Virus record (IMG/VR): IMGVR_UViG_3300020410_000948 | Location: 29,807-93,806 of that record | Length of the DNA: 64,000 nt | DNA from: a virus | Reading direction: 5' to 3' (one strand) | Shown: piece by piece, positions 38,801 to 46,242 of the stretch | Position numbering within the stretch: the first letter of the stretch is position 1 | Layout: every line of letters starts with the position of its first letter | Position numbers and translations under genes: made by a program | Notes under the pieces: generated by a model | Told to the model about the DNA's origin: nothing | The model's database searches: none | What the model saw: only the letters and a program-made list of their open reading frames with translations

Positions 38801-40062
38801 AATCTAATAGCTCCTCTAGCTAAAGTCTGGAAAGTATCACTGCCAGCAATATCACGTATTGTTTTGTCAAACTCTTCTTTGAGTTTTGCGAAGGCGTTGC
38901 CCAAACCTAGTTGTGCTGTAGCGGCATCTCTAGCTGTTGATCCAGATGAAAGATTAGCTAAGGCAAGAGCTTCTTGTGTTGTGCCGAACTGCTTTAATAA
39001 TGGAATGACTTTACCGACCTGTCTAAAACCACCAAGCTGTTCAACAACTTCTTGGAATCTAAAGTCCGTAGCCGAAAGACCGGAAAGACCTATTTGCAAC
39101 CTTTTAATTGCTTCAAGCGGACCAACAAACTCACCCTTTGCATTTCTAAGCTCTATACCAAGTTCTCTAAGCTGTTCAACAGTCTCAGTTCTTTGTATAC
39201 GAGTGAAGATAGTTCTAAACCCAGTCGCGATAGTCTCTGCAGTTTCACGGGTCGTGGCTCTCACTGAAGTGAACAAGGCTATCAACTCATTGATTTTACC
39301 TCCGGCAGCTTCAAACACACCCCCAGTTCTACGAACCGCAGAAATCAAGTCGGCAGATTCGACAGCAAAGTTCTTAGAAACTGTATTGATTGCATCCAAA
39401 GATTTTTCAAGAAACGCTAGGTCTCCACCTGTCGCCCTAGCCTCATTCCTAAACTGCCTAAGTATAGCAATCGCACCTTCTGTAGTGTCAGCCAAGTTAT
39501 CAAAGGTTGCTCCCAGATCTGTCCTAGCCAGTATAGCTAACGCCTTCTGTGTTTTGCTTGCAGAAAAACCTGCCTGAGAAAGTGTCCTCGCTACATTAAG
39601 TAATTCGCTAGAAGAGACACCAAGACTCGTAGATAGTTTACTAACCTCTCCAGTTAGGCTCTTCATCCCCGACATGGTTTTGCCGGTGACCTGACTTATC
39701 TTTAACAGTTCTTTCTCGAAATCTACAGCTCTACCAAACGCCTCGGTTATACCTCTAGCCAAAGCCAAGAAAGCTCCAGTAGCAATAGTAATAGACGCAA
39801 ATCTTCTTGCTGCTGCGCCAAGAGCAGAACCAAGGCTGGTTGCTGATCTAGAAGCTGTTTTTAAATTGGCACTAGCTGATTTAGCTGAGTTCGCAACATT
39901 CTGAACTTGTTTATTCGCATTAGCTAATGCCTGAGTATTTATTGTTGGGTTAATAGTTATATTTGCTTGCGAAAGCTGACGGCGTACCTGCGTAATAACC
40001 TGACGGGTATTCGTAGGTGCTTGCAACTGCATTTGTGCCGTTAGTACAAATCTGCCTGCCAT
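32848..40062 (-). CDS. Tape measure protein
   Basis: A 2,404-residue protein that sets tail length and scaffolds tube assembly. Residues 1-330 match the phage tail tape-measure core (ALARGITEAFGRAVDFEKEL, LSTSLGVSSSELLNVARTL, ETAETIATGFRTIFTRIQR). Four copies of the tape-measure motif 'G-G-x-V ... D-T-V-P-A-M-L-T-P-G-E-F-V-I-x-K' occur near residues 490, 807, 1969 and 2259. Two hydrophobic segments lie near 1020-1095. Long helical coiled-coil segments occur at about 1190-1480 and 1650-1950. At about 0.15 nm per residue the tail would be near 360 nm, a rule-of-thumb estimate. Ribosome site AAAGG lies nine bases before the ATG. Confidence 0.95.
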   Translation of the reverse strand: MAGRFVLTAQMQLQAPTNTRQVITQVRRQLSQANITINPTINTQALANANKQVQNVANSAKSASANLKTASRSATSLGSALGAAARRFASITIATGAFLALARGITEAFGRAVDFEKELLKISQVTGKTMSGMKSLTGEVSKLSTSLGVSSSELLNVARTLSQAGFSASKTQKALAILARTDLGATFDNLADTTEGAIAILRQFRNEARATGGDLAFLEKSLDAINTVSKNFAVESADLISAVRRTGGVFEAAGGKINELIALFTSVRATTRETAETIATGFRTIFTRIQRTETVEQLRELGIELRNAKGEFVGPLEAIKRLQIGLSGLSATDFRFQEVVEQLGGFRQVGKVIPLLKQFGTTQEALALANLSSGSTARDAATAQLGLGNAFAKLKEEFDKTIRDIAGSDTFQTLARGAIRFAEAILNVVDALEPLLPLMTALAAFQLGKIAVPAIGRFSGLAGKNQGGKIYGFNRGGLVPGSGNRDTVPAMLSPGEFVIKKSSVQSIGAENLARANKYANGTAGTGVPAVAAASAMSKQKGAATKKAVNIPPLTMSPKAGAIGGAVMLPVGTLTTYTHGGGFAGKGGNQMVLGNQLPANVQNTLAQKYMGGDRSLLAKQRIPFNVGSGSYPISAPQPQKLRGGRFASIIQAAAMDAISTGVAKASTTIGSSGLLDLLPALNVNESKIAAARTSSALDDTAVESMEGFIQEGVISAMTGAIPSRGKASFDLGFGEVSRNRQSLTALYGDNMSLAKVMEVKRSKAEAARPTGIPKKLGNYIAQNPSLAFAQGLFNVTGFNKGGQVDTVPAMLTPGEYVINKSSAQSIGYGNLNRMNKSGVAHFNMGGGVGPASAMRGGQSFMGGGGNQGMMGSATLGPSLTAFAGQLKSATPILAQMKSGLTMAGTTAKKLGGGVLRTLGPLGLMDGAFNLSGKAFQQLAQKGQVTGQQTQAAGTQIQTAGGKYAAFAPKGPAPTGVAPTGTAPVQNAKTQKAAGGGMGGIGNAAMMATFMAPMALEATNLSEATKKAASGALMLAGVLGMIIVPMIAQMEAKIAETVATGANTLATVKNTIAQTIANAPMAALAVVVIALIGVFQFLSMQASEAAKAMAESAAEESKRVIEGGGKFDRTRVTNELGTFVDESAAAEMYSLGNVASVAFNQLTGFGHAIDAGKALMEGDFAGALYSTVAVFSPFARAVKGAQEQSEKYRKIIAQKEAIESFVDASAETAETLGNYNAAIKKNEQLQLKGMKAVNANIKATSDFVGGQSRADKAMAKYEQKLKELGDQNIFEGEEFEAAREQLQNSREELAKANFEAAARVREGISTMIESMRESGRSFDDIFADPRYKAQLDQLTQTLSKGFEKEILASGSARDEAMSGAGFGSRSFEDLSAAEKELVKTREKAIAKAKGQEQAEEAAENLDKANKEAAAAEEERIRELKALKAAELELVRLERARTQAINKANRGFELASVAMGQIDSAVKGFSGSIQDAKVNVGGLIATLKDGFSPEAFAAARRISPEIAESIRSGLAKNKKLEGALDSLVEQFAGENLSNTQRKQALSDAGIDFTSLSDAMQEKLLKLFDDGFDSTDIAEATEILGAEVGHQVKLLQKLAKAQGDYVNVLSAIGDAVRKNKKEIVDAYKFEIDVRHKGINRILKATGQEMTARMARGMTNQKAAAAAGMRGPVNVAGLAARGQAMNARVNQIQQARNAAGPVVGTAAIKRDQDMANAQKLLQDEITRTKDALKVLADRSDEAAAVMEEIDKEKGAREAMQGAIKDFTFATNEQRQGMNQEFMALQKVLQTGNINAIPDKFRAAVGKLLDQFKDVPIFGGMTGGDVSKNLQIRQMEQQFRMMSGGQQGVPPQLVKAIFEATTKEEKLINDLRQINKEEQDAAAALRKLEEQEANIQIEALTSMKTAAENLLQWLKDNTDTAVEEADNAGGAARGGFVPVRGFAKGGNVFKPRGTDTVPAMLTPGEFVIRKSAVDKIGVGALSALNNGNASTVYAAGGGFIEQGLTKLLKGSFVAKGDLLNKKQKNAAAKDPNVKNFRKLYAMALQGAQGAIAKLFPDTIWAIKGLQDYASRYGAVRSNTNSEGINFGRVVAKEGQLMAMGGDGNIYMNPALGQKRTFVVPSDFYRAIFGKRGNQDPFAGTPFTHEAVRKAGENSGLYKRRVYHTAIKARKDDNTKGKIGSTVIAFNNAQSGTEGLLNALYNPQFYADMVALRDAFATGFGQRFRGTSDFAMANFRGFASGGSVDSVPAMLTPGEFVMSTAAVKKHGTGFMKQVNRGKVPGFARGGSVAGVQYRQNGGGIFGGRNALMEALDNVSQAMSAFNTVANALQDIATQFGNMQITHNVNVSGSLAIPGFTQEAINKLVNIIGDSVASSTATKIDNAITMWQREQDGRVA

Positions 40063-40089
40063 TTATCAACCTTTCAATAAAAAAAATAG

Positions 40090-40123
40090 GGGCAGCACGA
40101 TACCTTAGTATTTTGCTACCCCT
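40090..40123 (-). terminator. Rho-independent terminator upstream of the tape measure
   Basis: Read on the minus strand, GGGGTAGCA (40123-40115) pairs with TGCTGCCCC (40098-40090), nine pairs with one T-G wobble, followed by TATTTTTTTTATT. The plus-strand version has a C-A mismatch, so the hairpin is built for minus-strand RNA. It lies 28 bases before the tape-measure gene and could reduce read-through from the abundant tail-tube transcript into the 7.2-kb tape-measure gene. Confidence 0.8.
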
Positions 40124-40141
40124 TTTTAAGACTGTCCAAAG

Positions 40142-40153
40142 TTATATACACAA
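40142..40153 (-). promoter_or_regulatory. Putative late promoter motif
   Basis: Reads TTGTGTATATAA on the minus strand, identical to the best copies elsewhere. It directly follows the stop of the preceding gene, 80 bases upstream of the tape-measure start. A terminator hairpin lies between them, so the order motif-hairpin-gene is unusual. Confidence 0.5.
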
Positions 40154-40156
40154 AAA

Positions 40157-41119
40157 CTATGTAATTTCTTCAGTCTTTTTAGGTCTACCTCTTTTTTTAG
40201 GTTTTTCTGCTACTTCTTCAACCTCTTCTTCCGAAGCTTCCTCTTTACTAGGGACATCTACAGGCTTTCCGCTGTCATCTAAAAACGGACTGAATGCGCC
40301 AGCAACAGTGCCTTCTTCGTCAACTTCTTCACCATCAATGTTAACAAAATAAGCTTGTTCAGGATCTTGATTTTTGTATCCTTCATCAGTTTTATAAGCA
40401 ATATATCTGCCGTCTTCGTTGATTAGCCTTTCTGTTACACCGTCTTCATCTAAAGCAATTCGATGACCGTCAGTATTAATTAACTCATAATTTTCATTAG
40501 CAAAGTTATAAGTAGACAAGAACTTGTTTTCTTCAAGAGTATCGTCATAATTAGGATCTAACTCATATATCAATCCTGCAAGCTTAGATGCTGCTTCTGC
40601 AGCAAACGGTTCTGCAGCACGTTTATCATAATCTTCCTGAGTAGCAAAGAAAGGTCCTGACTGATTCTCTTTTAGAATACAGAGACTAACTAGAGCATTA
40701 AACCTAGCATTATCTGCCTGACCCTCAACAGTGTTTGCGTCTAAGACGGTTCTTTCTGCAACAAGAGATCTAAATCTGCCTCTTACCTTTCTAAGATCTA
40801 AAGCTGTTTTTCTAGCATCCTTAAGTGGGATACCTCCTGACTTAAGAACTTTTTCAAGAGACATCATTTGGTCTACAAGCTTTTGCTCTTCGCTCTCTTT
40901 TTCATCGTCCCATAGTCCTTGATCACGCATGTACTCATTTAGCTTTTTCTTAAGCACAGCTCCGCTATCTAAAGCCGATCTAAATGCTTTGTTATAACTA
41001 ATTTGTGAGTCCCTGTATTCCTTGACTGTGGGCTTTTTGACATAAACAGTTACATCATTTCCATCTGCATCCTGTCCTGTAAAAAGGCCTTCTCTTTTAT
41101 CTTGTTCTTCTTTAGCCAT
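40157..41119 (-). CDS. Putative tail assembly protein with C-terminal AT-hook-like tail
   Basis: A 320-residue protein. The start at 41119 has AAGGAG six bases upstream; an earlier in-frame ATG at 41146 has no such site. Residues 10-60 (GQDADGNDVTVYVKKPTVKEYRDSQ) followed by helices resemble phage tail assembly chaperones, which occupy this position between the tail tube and tape measure. The second half is acidic (DDSGKPVDVPSKEEASEEEVEE) and ends in KPKKRGRPKK, an AT-hook 'R-G-R-P' flanked by lysines, normally a DNA minor-groove binder. The AT-hook is odd for a tail chaperone. Role assigned by position only. Confidence 0.55.
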   Translation of the reverse strand: MAKEEQDKREGLFTGQDADGNDVTVYVKKPTVKEYRDSQISYNKAFRSALDSGAVLKKKLNEYMRDQGLWDDEKESEEQKLVDQMMSLEKVLKSGGIPLKDARKTALDLRKVRGRFRSLVAERTVLDANTVEGQADNARFNALVSLCILKENQSGPFFATQEDYDKRAAEPFAAEAASKLAGLIYELDPNYDDTLEENKFLSTYNFANENYELINTDGHRIALDEDGVTERLINEDGRYIAYKTDEGYKNQDPEQAYFVNIDGEEVDEEGTVAGAFSPFLDDSGKPVDVPSKEEASEEEVEEVAEKPKKRGRPKKTEEIT

Positions 41120-41480
41120 TTTCTTCTCCTTCTTTCTTATTAACAACTGGTAGTGTTAAGCTGTATTTTTTCCAATTAATATCGTAGTTAACAAACTCTG
41201 CTTTTAGGTTTCTCATTTGAGCATTTCCCCGATCCAATATCTGAGATCTGGCTTCTTCAAATATTTTCTTTAGTTGGGATTGTTCTGGAGTAAGTTCCCC
41301 ATCAGCTTCCCAAAGAAAACCAAAACTCTTCTCTATTGTATCAAGAGCCCCAATCATAGTAGTTTGTATTTTCTTTCTAGAGATTTCATAAAGTCTCGTT
41401 TTAGAAATTTCTTTATATCTCTCCTCTCTTTTTGCCTTCAAGTCTAATGACTGTCTTAGCAAACTATTAAAATCATCCAT
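41112..41480 (-). CDS. Small helical protein of the tail assembly region
   Basis: A 122-residue, almost fully helical and highly charged protein (LLRQSLDLKAKREERYKEI; then KIQTTMIGALDTIEKSFGFL; then LKKIFEEARSQILDRG). It overlaps the downstream gene by eight bases, and each gene has its own ribosome site. Position between the tail-tube gene and tape measure suggests a tail assembly chaperone component. No family motif was recognised. Confidence 0.6.
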   Translation of the reverse strand: MDDFNSLLRQSLDLKAKREERYKEISKTRLYEISRKKIQTTMIGALDTIEKSFGFLWEADGELTPEQSQLKKIFEEARSQILDRGNAQMRNLKAEFVNYDINWKKYSLTLPVVNKKEGEENG

Positions 41481-41486
41481 TTTTCA

Positions 41487-42545
41487 TCACCTTCCTCCTT
41501 TAAATCTATCAGCAACTGCTTGCTGTCTCTGCATTTGAATATCCAACTTAACATCAGGCATAGCTGTATGTTTTAAGTCTTCTCCATCTGTATCTTTAAT
41601 TCTATTTTGTCTTTGTATAATAGTTCCTCTAGCAACAGGATCATTTACTTCAAATATTTCTCCGGCCTCTTCTGGAGTCCTAGCCATCACAAACATCTCG
41701 TTAGAATTTTTAATCTTGTCATTAGAGGTCATGGATTCAATTTCTCTCTCTTTTCTTTCTTTCTTTGCTTTACGCTTTTGTGCTACAAACCATCCATCTA
41801 GAGCGATATCATCCTCTATAATTTTTTCGTTGGGATGTTCAGGATGCTCTAATACATTATCATACATTCTACTGTAAGCGACAAGTCTAGCTTGTGGGGC
41901 TGTTATTTCCATAGCCGGTTTACCAAATAGATTGCATCCTCCAGACTTAAACAACGTCCACATTCCTTTCCATTCATCACACCTAGCTATGGTTCTTGTG
42001 TCTTCTAGACTTATAGCGTTTTTAGTATAATAATTTAATACCTTTGGTATTGTAAGTAAAGACCAGTCATAAAGCTGACCATCTCTGGTTTTTACAGTCT
42101 GTGAGATTATCCATTGCGTTCTAGCTAACTCTGCCGCACCTTCGCAGGTTAGATGTTTAAGAGAGCTCTTTTTACCTATCGCTTTGGACCATTTCTTTTC
42201 TAAACCAATGGCTTTTCTTTTTAACCTGCTAAGTTCTTTTTTATTATAAAAGTTTTTGAAAGCTTGATACTTGGTTTCCTCTACGTCTTTTTTAATTTTT
42301 TCAACCTCTCTGTCATCCAAAGGGTTCCAAAATCCATATTCTATAAGAATGGGAAGTATTTCTGCTTCGACATATGAGCCCTGTCTGTACGCCTCATCGT
42401 AAGCCTCATCGTATATTTCGTGTGAGTGTTCTATGATTTCAGAATCAGGTTCGTATATATATAAAAAGAGGCCGTCACGAGCTTTAAAACTCATGCGACC
42501 TCTTATGATTCTATATAATAATTTTTCGATACGAGCGTCCGCCAT
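41487..42545 (-). CDS. Hypothetical protein of the tail assembly region
   Basis: A 352-residue protein of mixed helical character with basic patches (AKKERKEREIESM, KSSLKHLTCEG) and many Trp and Tyr residues in the central region (TQWIISQTVKTRDGQLYDW, WKGMWTLFKSGGCNLFG). No enzyme motif is visible. It follows the tail-tube gene after a 75-base gap and lies directly before the small helical protein, so tail assembly or tape-measure chaperoning is possible (position only). Ribosome site AAGGAAGGTGAT precedes the ATG. Confidence 0.6.
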   Translation of the reverse strand: MADARIEKLLYRIIRGRMSFKARDGLFLYIYEPDSEIIEHSHEIYDEAYDEAYRQGSYVEAEILPILIEYGFWNPLDDREVEKIKKDVEETKYQAFKNFYNKKELSRLKRKAIGLEKKWSKAIGKKSSLKHLTCEGAAELARTQWIISQTVKTRDGQLYDWSLLTIPKVLNYYTKNAISLEDTRTIARCDEWKGMWTLFKSGGCNLFGKPAMEITAPQARLVAYSRMYDNVLEHPEHPNEKIIEDDIALDGWFVAQKRKAKKERKEREIESMTSNDKIKNSNEMFVMARTPEEAGEIFEVNDPVARGTIIQRQNRIKDTDGEDLKHTAMPDVKLDIQMQRQQAVADRFKGGR

Positions 42546-42620
42546 ATCACCTTCCTTATATCCCAGCTTTGTGCTTGCCGCTTTGTCCCAAAGTGTACGA
42601 CTATCGCACGATCAAAATAA

Positions 42621-43718
42621 TTATGAATCCACAGTAGCAGATTCTACTACTTTCAAATCATTAAATGTTGAGTAAGAGTAAGTAATACTTGCATTACCAC
42701 CGCCAGTGTCTCCACCAGAGTATGATACTGAAGTTAACTTATTCTTAGTTCCAAGGTTCAAAAATGTTCCAGCATTATCAGCGATAGTAATAACCTGATC
42801 TGTTAGGTTTTGAGCATCGCCCGAAACATTGATCAAGTCACCACTAGTTGCAATAACTTCAAATTCAGAAGTAATTTCAAATGGGAACGTTGCATACTTA
42901 TAGTAAGGCCCAAATCGACCCAACTCTAAGATGTTTTCACGACCAAAATCAGCACTAACGCTAATATTCTGGAGGTGAGCATCAACTGCGCTTTGTTTAC
43001 TTGCTTCGGCTGCTGAGATTGAAGCAGCAGGAGCCTGTCTAATAACTTCCGTAGGGAGGTTAGTAGAAAGAGCTGCAGCTGCGGGGGATTGCATGTCAAT
43101 TTCGACCCTAACACCAGCATGTCGTCTTTGAAGACCGGAAGCTGGAGTATCAGTACCATCAATAGCTGTAGCTAAGTTATTGACCCACATGCCGCCAGTA
43201 CCAGTATCATCAATATAAGCTTTCTTGGCAGATGATGCAACGCTAGCATTATTCCAATATTTGTCATTACCAACCAACGTAATAGACGTAGTGGCATTAC
43301 CATCTACTGGATAAGTCCAAGAACAGCTACTTACGTACATTCCGGAACACCAAACAACACTCTTAGCTGCAGTTGAAGCAACACTACTTGCAGTGTCGTC
43401 ATATATAGCTAAATAAACATCTGACTTAACAGCTGATGCATCTACAACTCCAGCCGCCGCAGGACTAGCCCCAACAGCTAAAGAATAAAGGCCTTTTCTA
43501 CCGTCAATCAATTTTTCAATAGTGACTTCTACTTCGGCAATTTCTTCTGAGTTTTCGTATATTTCAACTTGACCCAGTTCAAATGCCTGTTCTAAGCTGA
43601 AGTTAGTGTTAATCCCTACGGATTGAACACCTTTAGCAATATGAGCAGCAGCGGGCGTAACACCCGTTGGCACAATCGCTACAGCTTGGCAGGCATAGAA
43701 AATTCTATTATTTGCCAT
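42621..43718 (-). CDS. Putative major tail tube protein
   Basis: A 365-residue protein of beta-rich composition with Ala/Gly/Ser/Thr-rich loops. The N-terminus (ACQAVAIVPTGVTPAAAHIA; then VQSVGINTNFSLEQAFELGQ; then VEVTIEKLIDGRKGLYSLA) follows the pattern of marine phage tail-tube proteins: a strand, 'G-V-Q-S-V', a long loop and paired strands. Two copies of the late-promoter motif lie within 75 bases upstream, and the ribosome site AAGGAG is strong, matching a protein needed in hundreds of copies. It precedes the tail assembly genes and tape measure as expected. The call combines order, expression signals and fold impression. Confidence 0.65.
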   Translation of the reverse strand: MANNRIFYACQAVAIVPTGVTPAAAHIAKGVQSVGINTNFSLEQAFELGQVEIYENSEEIAEVEVTIEKLIDGRKGLYSLAVGASPAAAGVVDASAVKSDVYLAIYDDTASSVASTAAKSVVWCSGMYVSSCSWTYPVDGNATTSITLVGNDKYWNNASVASSAKKAYIDDTGTGGMWVNNLATAIDGTDTPASGLQRRHAGVRVEIDMQSPAAAALSTNLPTEVIRQAPAASISAAEASKQSAVDAHLQNISVSADFGRENILELGRFGPYYKYATFPFEITSEFEVIATSGDLINVSGDAQNLTDQVITIADNAGTFLNLGTKNKLTSVSYSGGDTGGGNASITYSYSTFNDLKVVESATVDS

Positions 43719-43733
43719 GATTAAAATCTCCTT

Positions 43734-43745
43734 GTAATATACACG
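43734..43745 (-). promoter_or_regulatory. Second, weaker copy of the late promoter motif
   Basis: Reads CGTGTATATTAC on the minus strand and lies just 16 bases before the tail-tube start, partly adjoining the ribosome site. It shares the GTGTATAT core with the other copies. So close to the gene, it may be a chance or degenerate copy. Confidence 0.3.
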
Positions 43746-43778
43746 TATATATTGTATCTGTCTCTGGCTTGGTTACTA

Positions 43779-43790
43779 TTATATACACAA
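43779..43790 (-). promoter_or_regulatory. Putative late promoter motif for the tail tube gene
   Basis: Reads TTGTGTATATAA on the minus strand, preceded by a run of T. It is 61 bases upstream of the putative tail-tube start in an 88-base intergenic gap with no terminator. Confidence 0.6.
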
Positions 43791-43806
43791 AAAATGCGAA
43801 AGATGG

Positions 43807-44796
43807 TTAGATTGCCTTAACTTCCGTGCCAAATCTTACCGTCGCCATATAAAGATTAGGAGCTATTTGGGTTATTTGGCTAGCTCTTGCGTCTCCTATG
43901 TAGCACTTCCTGTATCTAAAGTTATAAGAAGCGTCTGACGCATTTGGTGCCTCATCTACAAGTTGAGGATATAGACCGCTAGGCAAAGCATTTGCATTGA
44001 GCTCGCCCCTATAATTTAAAGGATATACTCCAGAAAGTGCGATCTTATTGGTATCAAACAACCATATAGCCCTATCGTTTTGGAATGATACCTGATCTAT
44101 AAGGTTGTTGCACTCCCAGTGTGTCTCAGCTATTACATAGAAAAGCATGTCTGAGTTAACAAACTGACCTCCGCCAAGTTGGTATCCATTGAAAGACTTA
44201 TTTGGTACAGTCTCTACAGCAATTGCAGGTAACTGAACTCTAGTCTGACCGAGTTGAGCCCAATCGCCAGAACCAAACTGCGTAAAGGTGCTATTGTCTA
44301 AACGTGAAGCTCCCTGCTGTATTTGTCTAAACCAAGGCACACCCTCTGCAGGAATGACATTAACCCACTTGTGGGAGTACTCTAGTTTTACTTCACTAGT
44401 TGTTGAAATAGCGCTATCAAAAATAATCCTTCCGTCTGGATAATTTATATGAAAAGGTTGCTCTACGTTACCAGTCGCCCTGAATGTGCTTCCCAGAAAG
44501 ACTCCAGATATTTGTATAGGCTGTTCTGGATTCTGCACACCTGTCTCCCAGACCCAGTTACTTCTAAAGCCCTCCCAAACCTGACCGTCATTATAGTTAG
44601 GATCATCAACAGCTCTAAGCTTATGCTTATCTCCACCATAAAGTCCAACTTCTGGAATTTCTACGCTATAAAATCCACCGAGATCAACAAGACCCCAATC
44701 AAAAAACATTATGAAGTTTTCTAAGAGCAGATTAGAAAGAGTGGCATCTTGGGTGTTCTCTACTCTTTTTAAATGTTTGTAGTCTTCATCTGGCAT
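43807..44796 (-). CDS. Head-tail/neck region structural protein
   Basis: A 329-residue protein with beta character and many Trp, Tyr and Phe (NFIMFFDWGLVDLGGFYSVE; then WEGFRSNWVWETGVQNPE; then VIAETHWECNNLIDQVSFQN). The first helix (LKRVENTQDATLSNLLLENF) leads into a barrel-like strand series. Order between small neck genes and the tail-tube gene suggests a tail terminator or neck protein. No domain could be assigned with certainty. Its start is one base after the stop of the preceding gene. Confidence 0.6.
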   Translation of the reverse strand: MPDEDYKHLKRVENTQDATLSNLLLENFIMFFDWGLVDLGGFYSVEIPEVGLYGGDKHKLRAVDDPNYNDGQVWEGFRSNWVWETGVQNPEQPIQISGVFLGSTFRATGNVEQPFHINYPDGRIIFDSAISTTSEVKLEYSHKWVNVIPAEGVPWFRQIQQGASRLDNSTFTQFGSGDWAQLGQTRVQLPAIAVETVPNKSFNGYQLGGGQFVNSDMLFYVIAETHWECNNLIDQVSFQNDRAIWLFDTNKIALSGVYPLNYRGELNANALPSGLYPQLVDEAPNASDASYNFRYRKCYIGDARASQITQIAPNLYMATVRFGTEVKAI

Positions 44797-44797
44797 T

Positions 44798-45421
44798 TTA
44801 TATGTACCTCGCTAATATAGCCATTATTTCGTTGTTAGCGGATTCAATAGACTCTGTAATAAAGTTGTTGGTTGATGTCCCAGAAAACTGGCTATCAACC
44901 TTGTATGGTGCATTGTAGTTAAGTTTCATCGTTGCTTGACCGCTTCTACCAGTGCCACCTTTATATTTGACTCCATACCTAGCGACTATGATAGTATCCC
45001 CCTTCAGTAAAAGCCAGTCTAGCCAAGGTAAAACTTCACCTTTCTCTGTGACTACTGTACTAGTGGGCAAGGATAAAACATTCATATAGTCTGATGGCTG
45101 TGCTGTAAGAGTAATACCGCCCTTCAATACACCTCTCCCAGCAGTAACAGGAACAACCGTCATGTCAACAGAGCTAGTCACCGACTCTATAATTGCGGTG
45201 ACCACATCTACTCCACTAGGTATACCAAAATCTCCTCTAAGTTTTCCCCCAGAAAGGGAAGATATTGCAGGGTGTGAAGACAATGAAGATCTTATTGCCT
45301 GCTTTATAGGTCCGAGAGCCTTGGTCTTCAACTTAGAAAAACTCCGATTGACTTCACGAGCAATTTCTCGAAGTATCATCCTCTCTATCTGAGCATCAGA
45401 TTCTAGTATTCTAAATGACAT
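44798..45421 (-). CDS. Putative neck / tail completion protein
   Basis: A 207-residue protein with an N-terminal amphipathic helix (DAQIERMILREIAREVNRSF; then SKLKTKALGPIKQAIRSSL) followed by beta strands and a basic Gly-rich loop (VKYKGGTGRSGQATMKLN). This helix-plus-sheet pattern and size match tail completion or head-tail joining proteins of the HK97 gp10 type. The start overlaps the previous stop by one base. Assignment rests on architecture and position. Confidence 0.5.
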   Translation of the reverse strand: MSFRILESDAQIERMILREIAREVNRSFSKLKTKALGPIKQAIRSSLSSHPAISSLSGGKLRGDFGIPSGVDVVTAIIESVTSSVDMTVVPVTAGRGVLKGGITLTAQPSDYMNVLSLPTSTVVTEKGEVLPWLDWLLLKGDTIIVARYGVKYKGGTGRSGQATMKLNYNAPYKVDSQFSGTSTNNFITESIESANNEIMAILARYI

Positions 45422-45933
45422 TACGAAGTCCTTTGCCAGAATGTAACCGCATACTTTTCGGGATTTTGCTTGAAGCCTTGTGGGTAAGAGCCTCCAGCTC
45501 TCGTATATCTCATAGTATGATAGTTAGCTATGTTCCCATAGCTTTTAGGTATAAGGTACTTAGCTCTTTCCAGCTTTGGAAGGTCTGTCATGTTGCATAT
45601 AGTTTGGATTGATCCTTCTGGTAAATCAACCGCAAATCCAACGTTATACCACTTTGATGGCTCCCAATATATACGAAGCTCAATCTCCTCTTCAGTTTCT
45701 ATTGCTTTATATCCAAGCCCATCACAGTAAGGACATGGCATACCTCTACCGAAAGGATAAGGACCGCCGGGCTTATAAACAGCAACAGACCTAGTTCGCG
45801 TACCCATAGTATCTAAGTAACAGTTTGGACACTGCTCCTTTTTTTCTGGATAAACTAACGTGACTGTTCTTTCAAAAAGCTCGACAGCTTCGTTATATAT
45901 ATTAAATACCCCTGTGGGAATTACAATAGGCAT
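45421..45933 (-). CDS. Zinc-finger-containing neck protein
   Basis: A 170-residue protein. CPNCYLD (about residue 35) and CPYCDGLGY (about residue 68) form a four-Cys zinc site reminiscent of DnaJ-type 'C-x-x-C-x-G-x-G' knuckles, with the loop VYKPGGPYPFGRGMP between. The rest is beta-rich (IELRIYWEPSKWYNVGFAVD). It lies in the neck gene block, where head-closure proteins are expected, so it is likely a connector stabilised by zinc rather than a nucleic-acid-binding factor (inference). Confidence 0.6.
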   Translation of the reverse strand: MPIVIPTGVFNIYNEAVELFERTVTLVYPEKKEQCPNCYLDTMGTRTRSVAVYKPGGPYPFGRGMPCPYCDGLGYKAIETEEEIELRIYWEPSKWYNVGFAVDLPEGSIQTICNMTDLPKLERAKYLIPKSYGNIANYHTMRYTRAGGSYPQGFKQNPEKYAVTFWQRTS

Positions 45934-45934
45934 A

Positions 45935-46231
45935 CTACACCGTTATGAAAAATACCTTTGAACTACTACCGCTTGCTGCTCTAACATAAATTGTTGACGG
46001 GTCTATAACAGGAACTACTACACTTTCTCCTGCAGCCAAAGGAAATCCATCTGTGGTATCTGCAGAGTCTGCTGTTACTGTAGATATTCCAATATACACG
46101 GCAACACTATTTCCGGAGGCGGCTACAATTTGAACGCCTCTCTTAGCATGGACATGTGTTGTTGTAAGTTGGGCTGCACTGGTTCCAATGCTGCTTTTTC
46201 TTCCTGTGGCAAAACTTGGTACTGCTGCCAT
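45935..46231 (-). CDS. Small beta-rich virion protein
   Basis: A 98-residue protein. VQIVAASGNSVAVYIGISTV, then FPLAAGESVVVPVIDPSTIY and VRAASGSSSKVFFITV are four clear strands with 'A-G-E-S' and 'I-Y-V-R-A' turns. This is typical of a small phage structural protein often placed near connector genes. It may be a head or neck decoration. It ends one base before the next gene's start codon region. No enzyme activity is expected. Confidence 0.6.
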   Translation of the reverse strand: MAAVPSFATGRKSSIGTSAAQLTTTHVHAKRGVQIVAASGNSVAVYIGISTVTADSADTTDGFPLAAGESVVVPVIDPSTIYVRAASGSSSKVFFITV

Positions 46232-46242
46232 TTTAATCCTCC

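Noticed and set aside
38747-39577. 276-codon open frame on the plus strand
   Set aside because: It is antisense to the tape-measure gene, whose reading frame is continuous for 2,404 codons with family motifs. The antisense protein has no ribosome site or recognisable motif.
41112-41119. Programmed -1 frameshift joining the 122- and 320-residue genes, as in lambda G/GT
   Set aside because: The genes overlap by eight bases but the downstream one has its own AAGGAG site six bases before the ATG, and no clear slippery heptamer is visible in the overlap.
42546-42620. Late-promoter copy in the gap before the 352-residue tail assembly gene
   Set aside because: No TGTGTATA core is present in this 75-base gap, so this gene is probably expressed from the tail-tube transcript.
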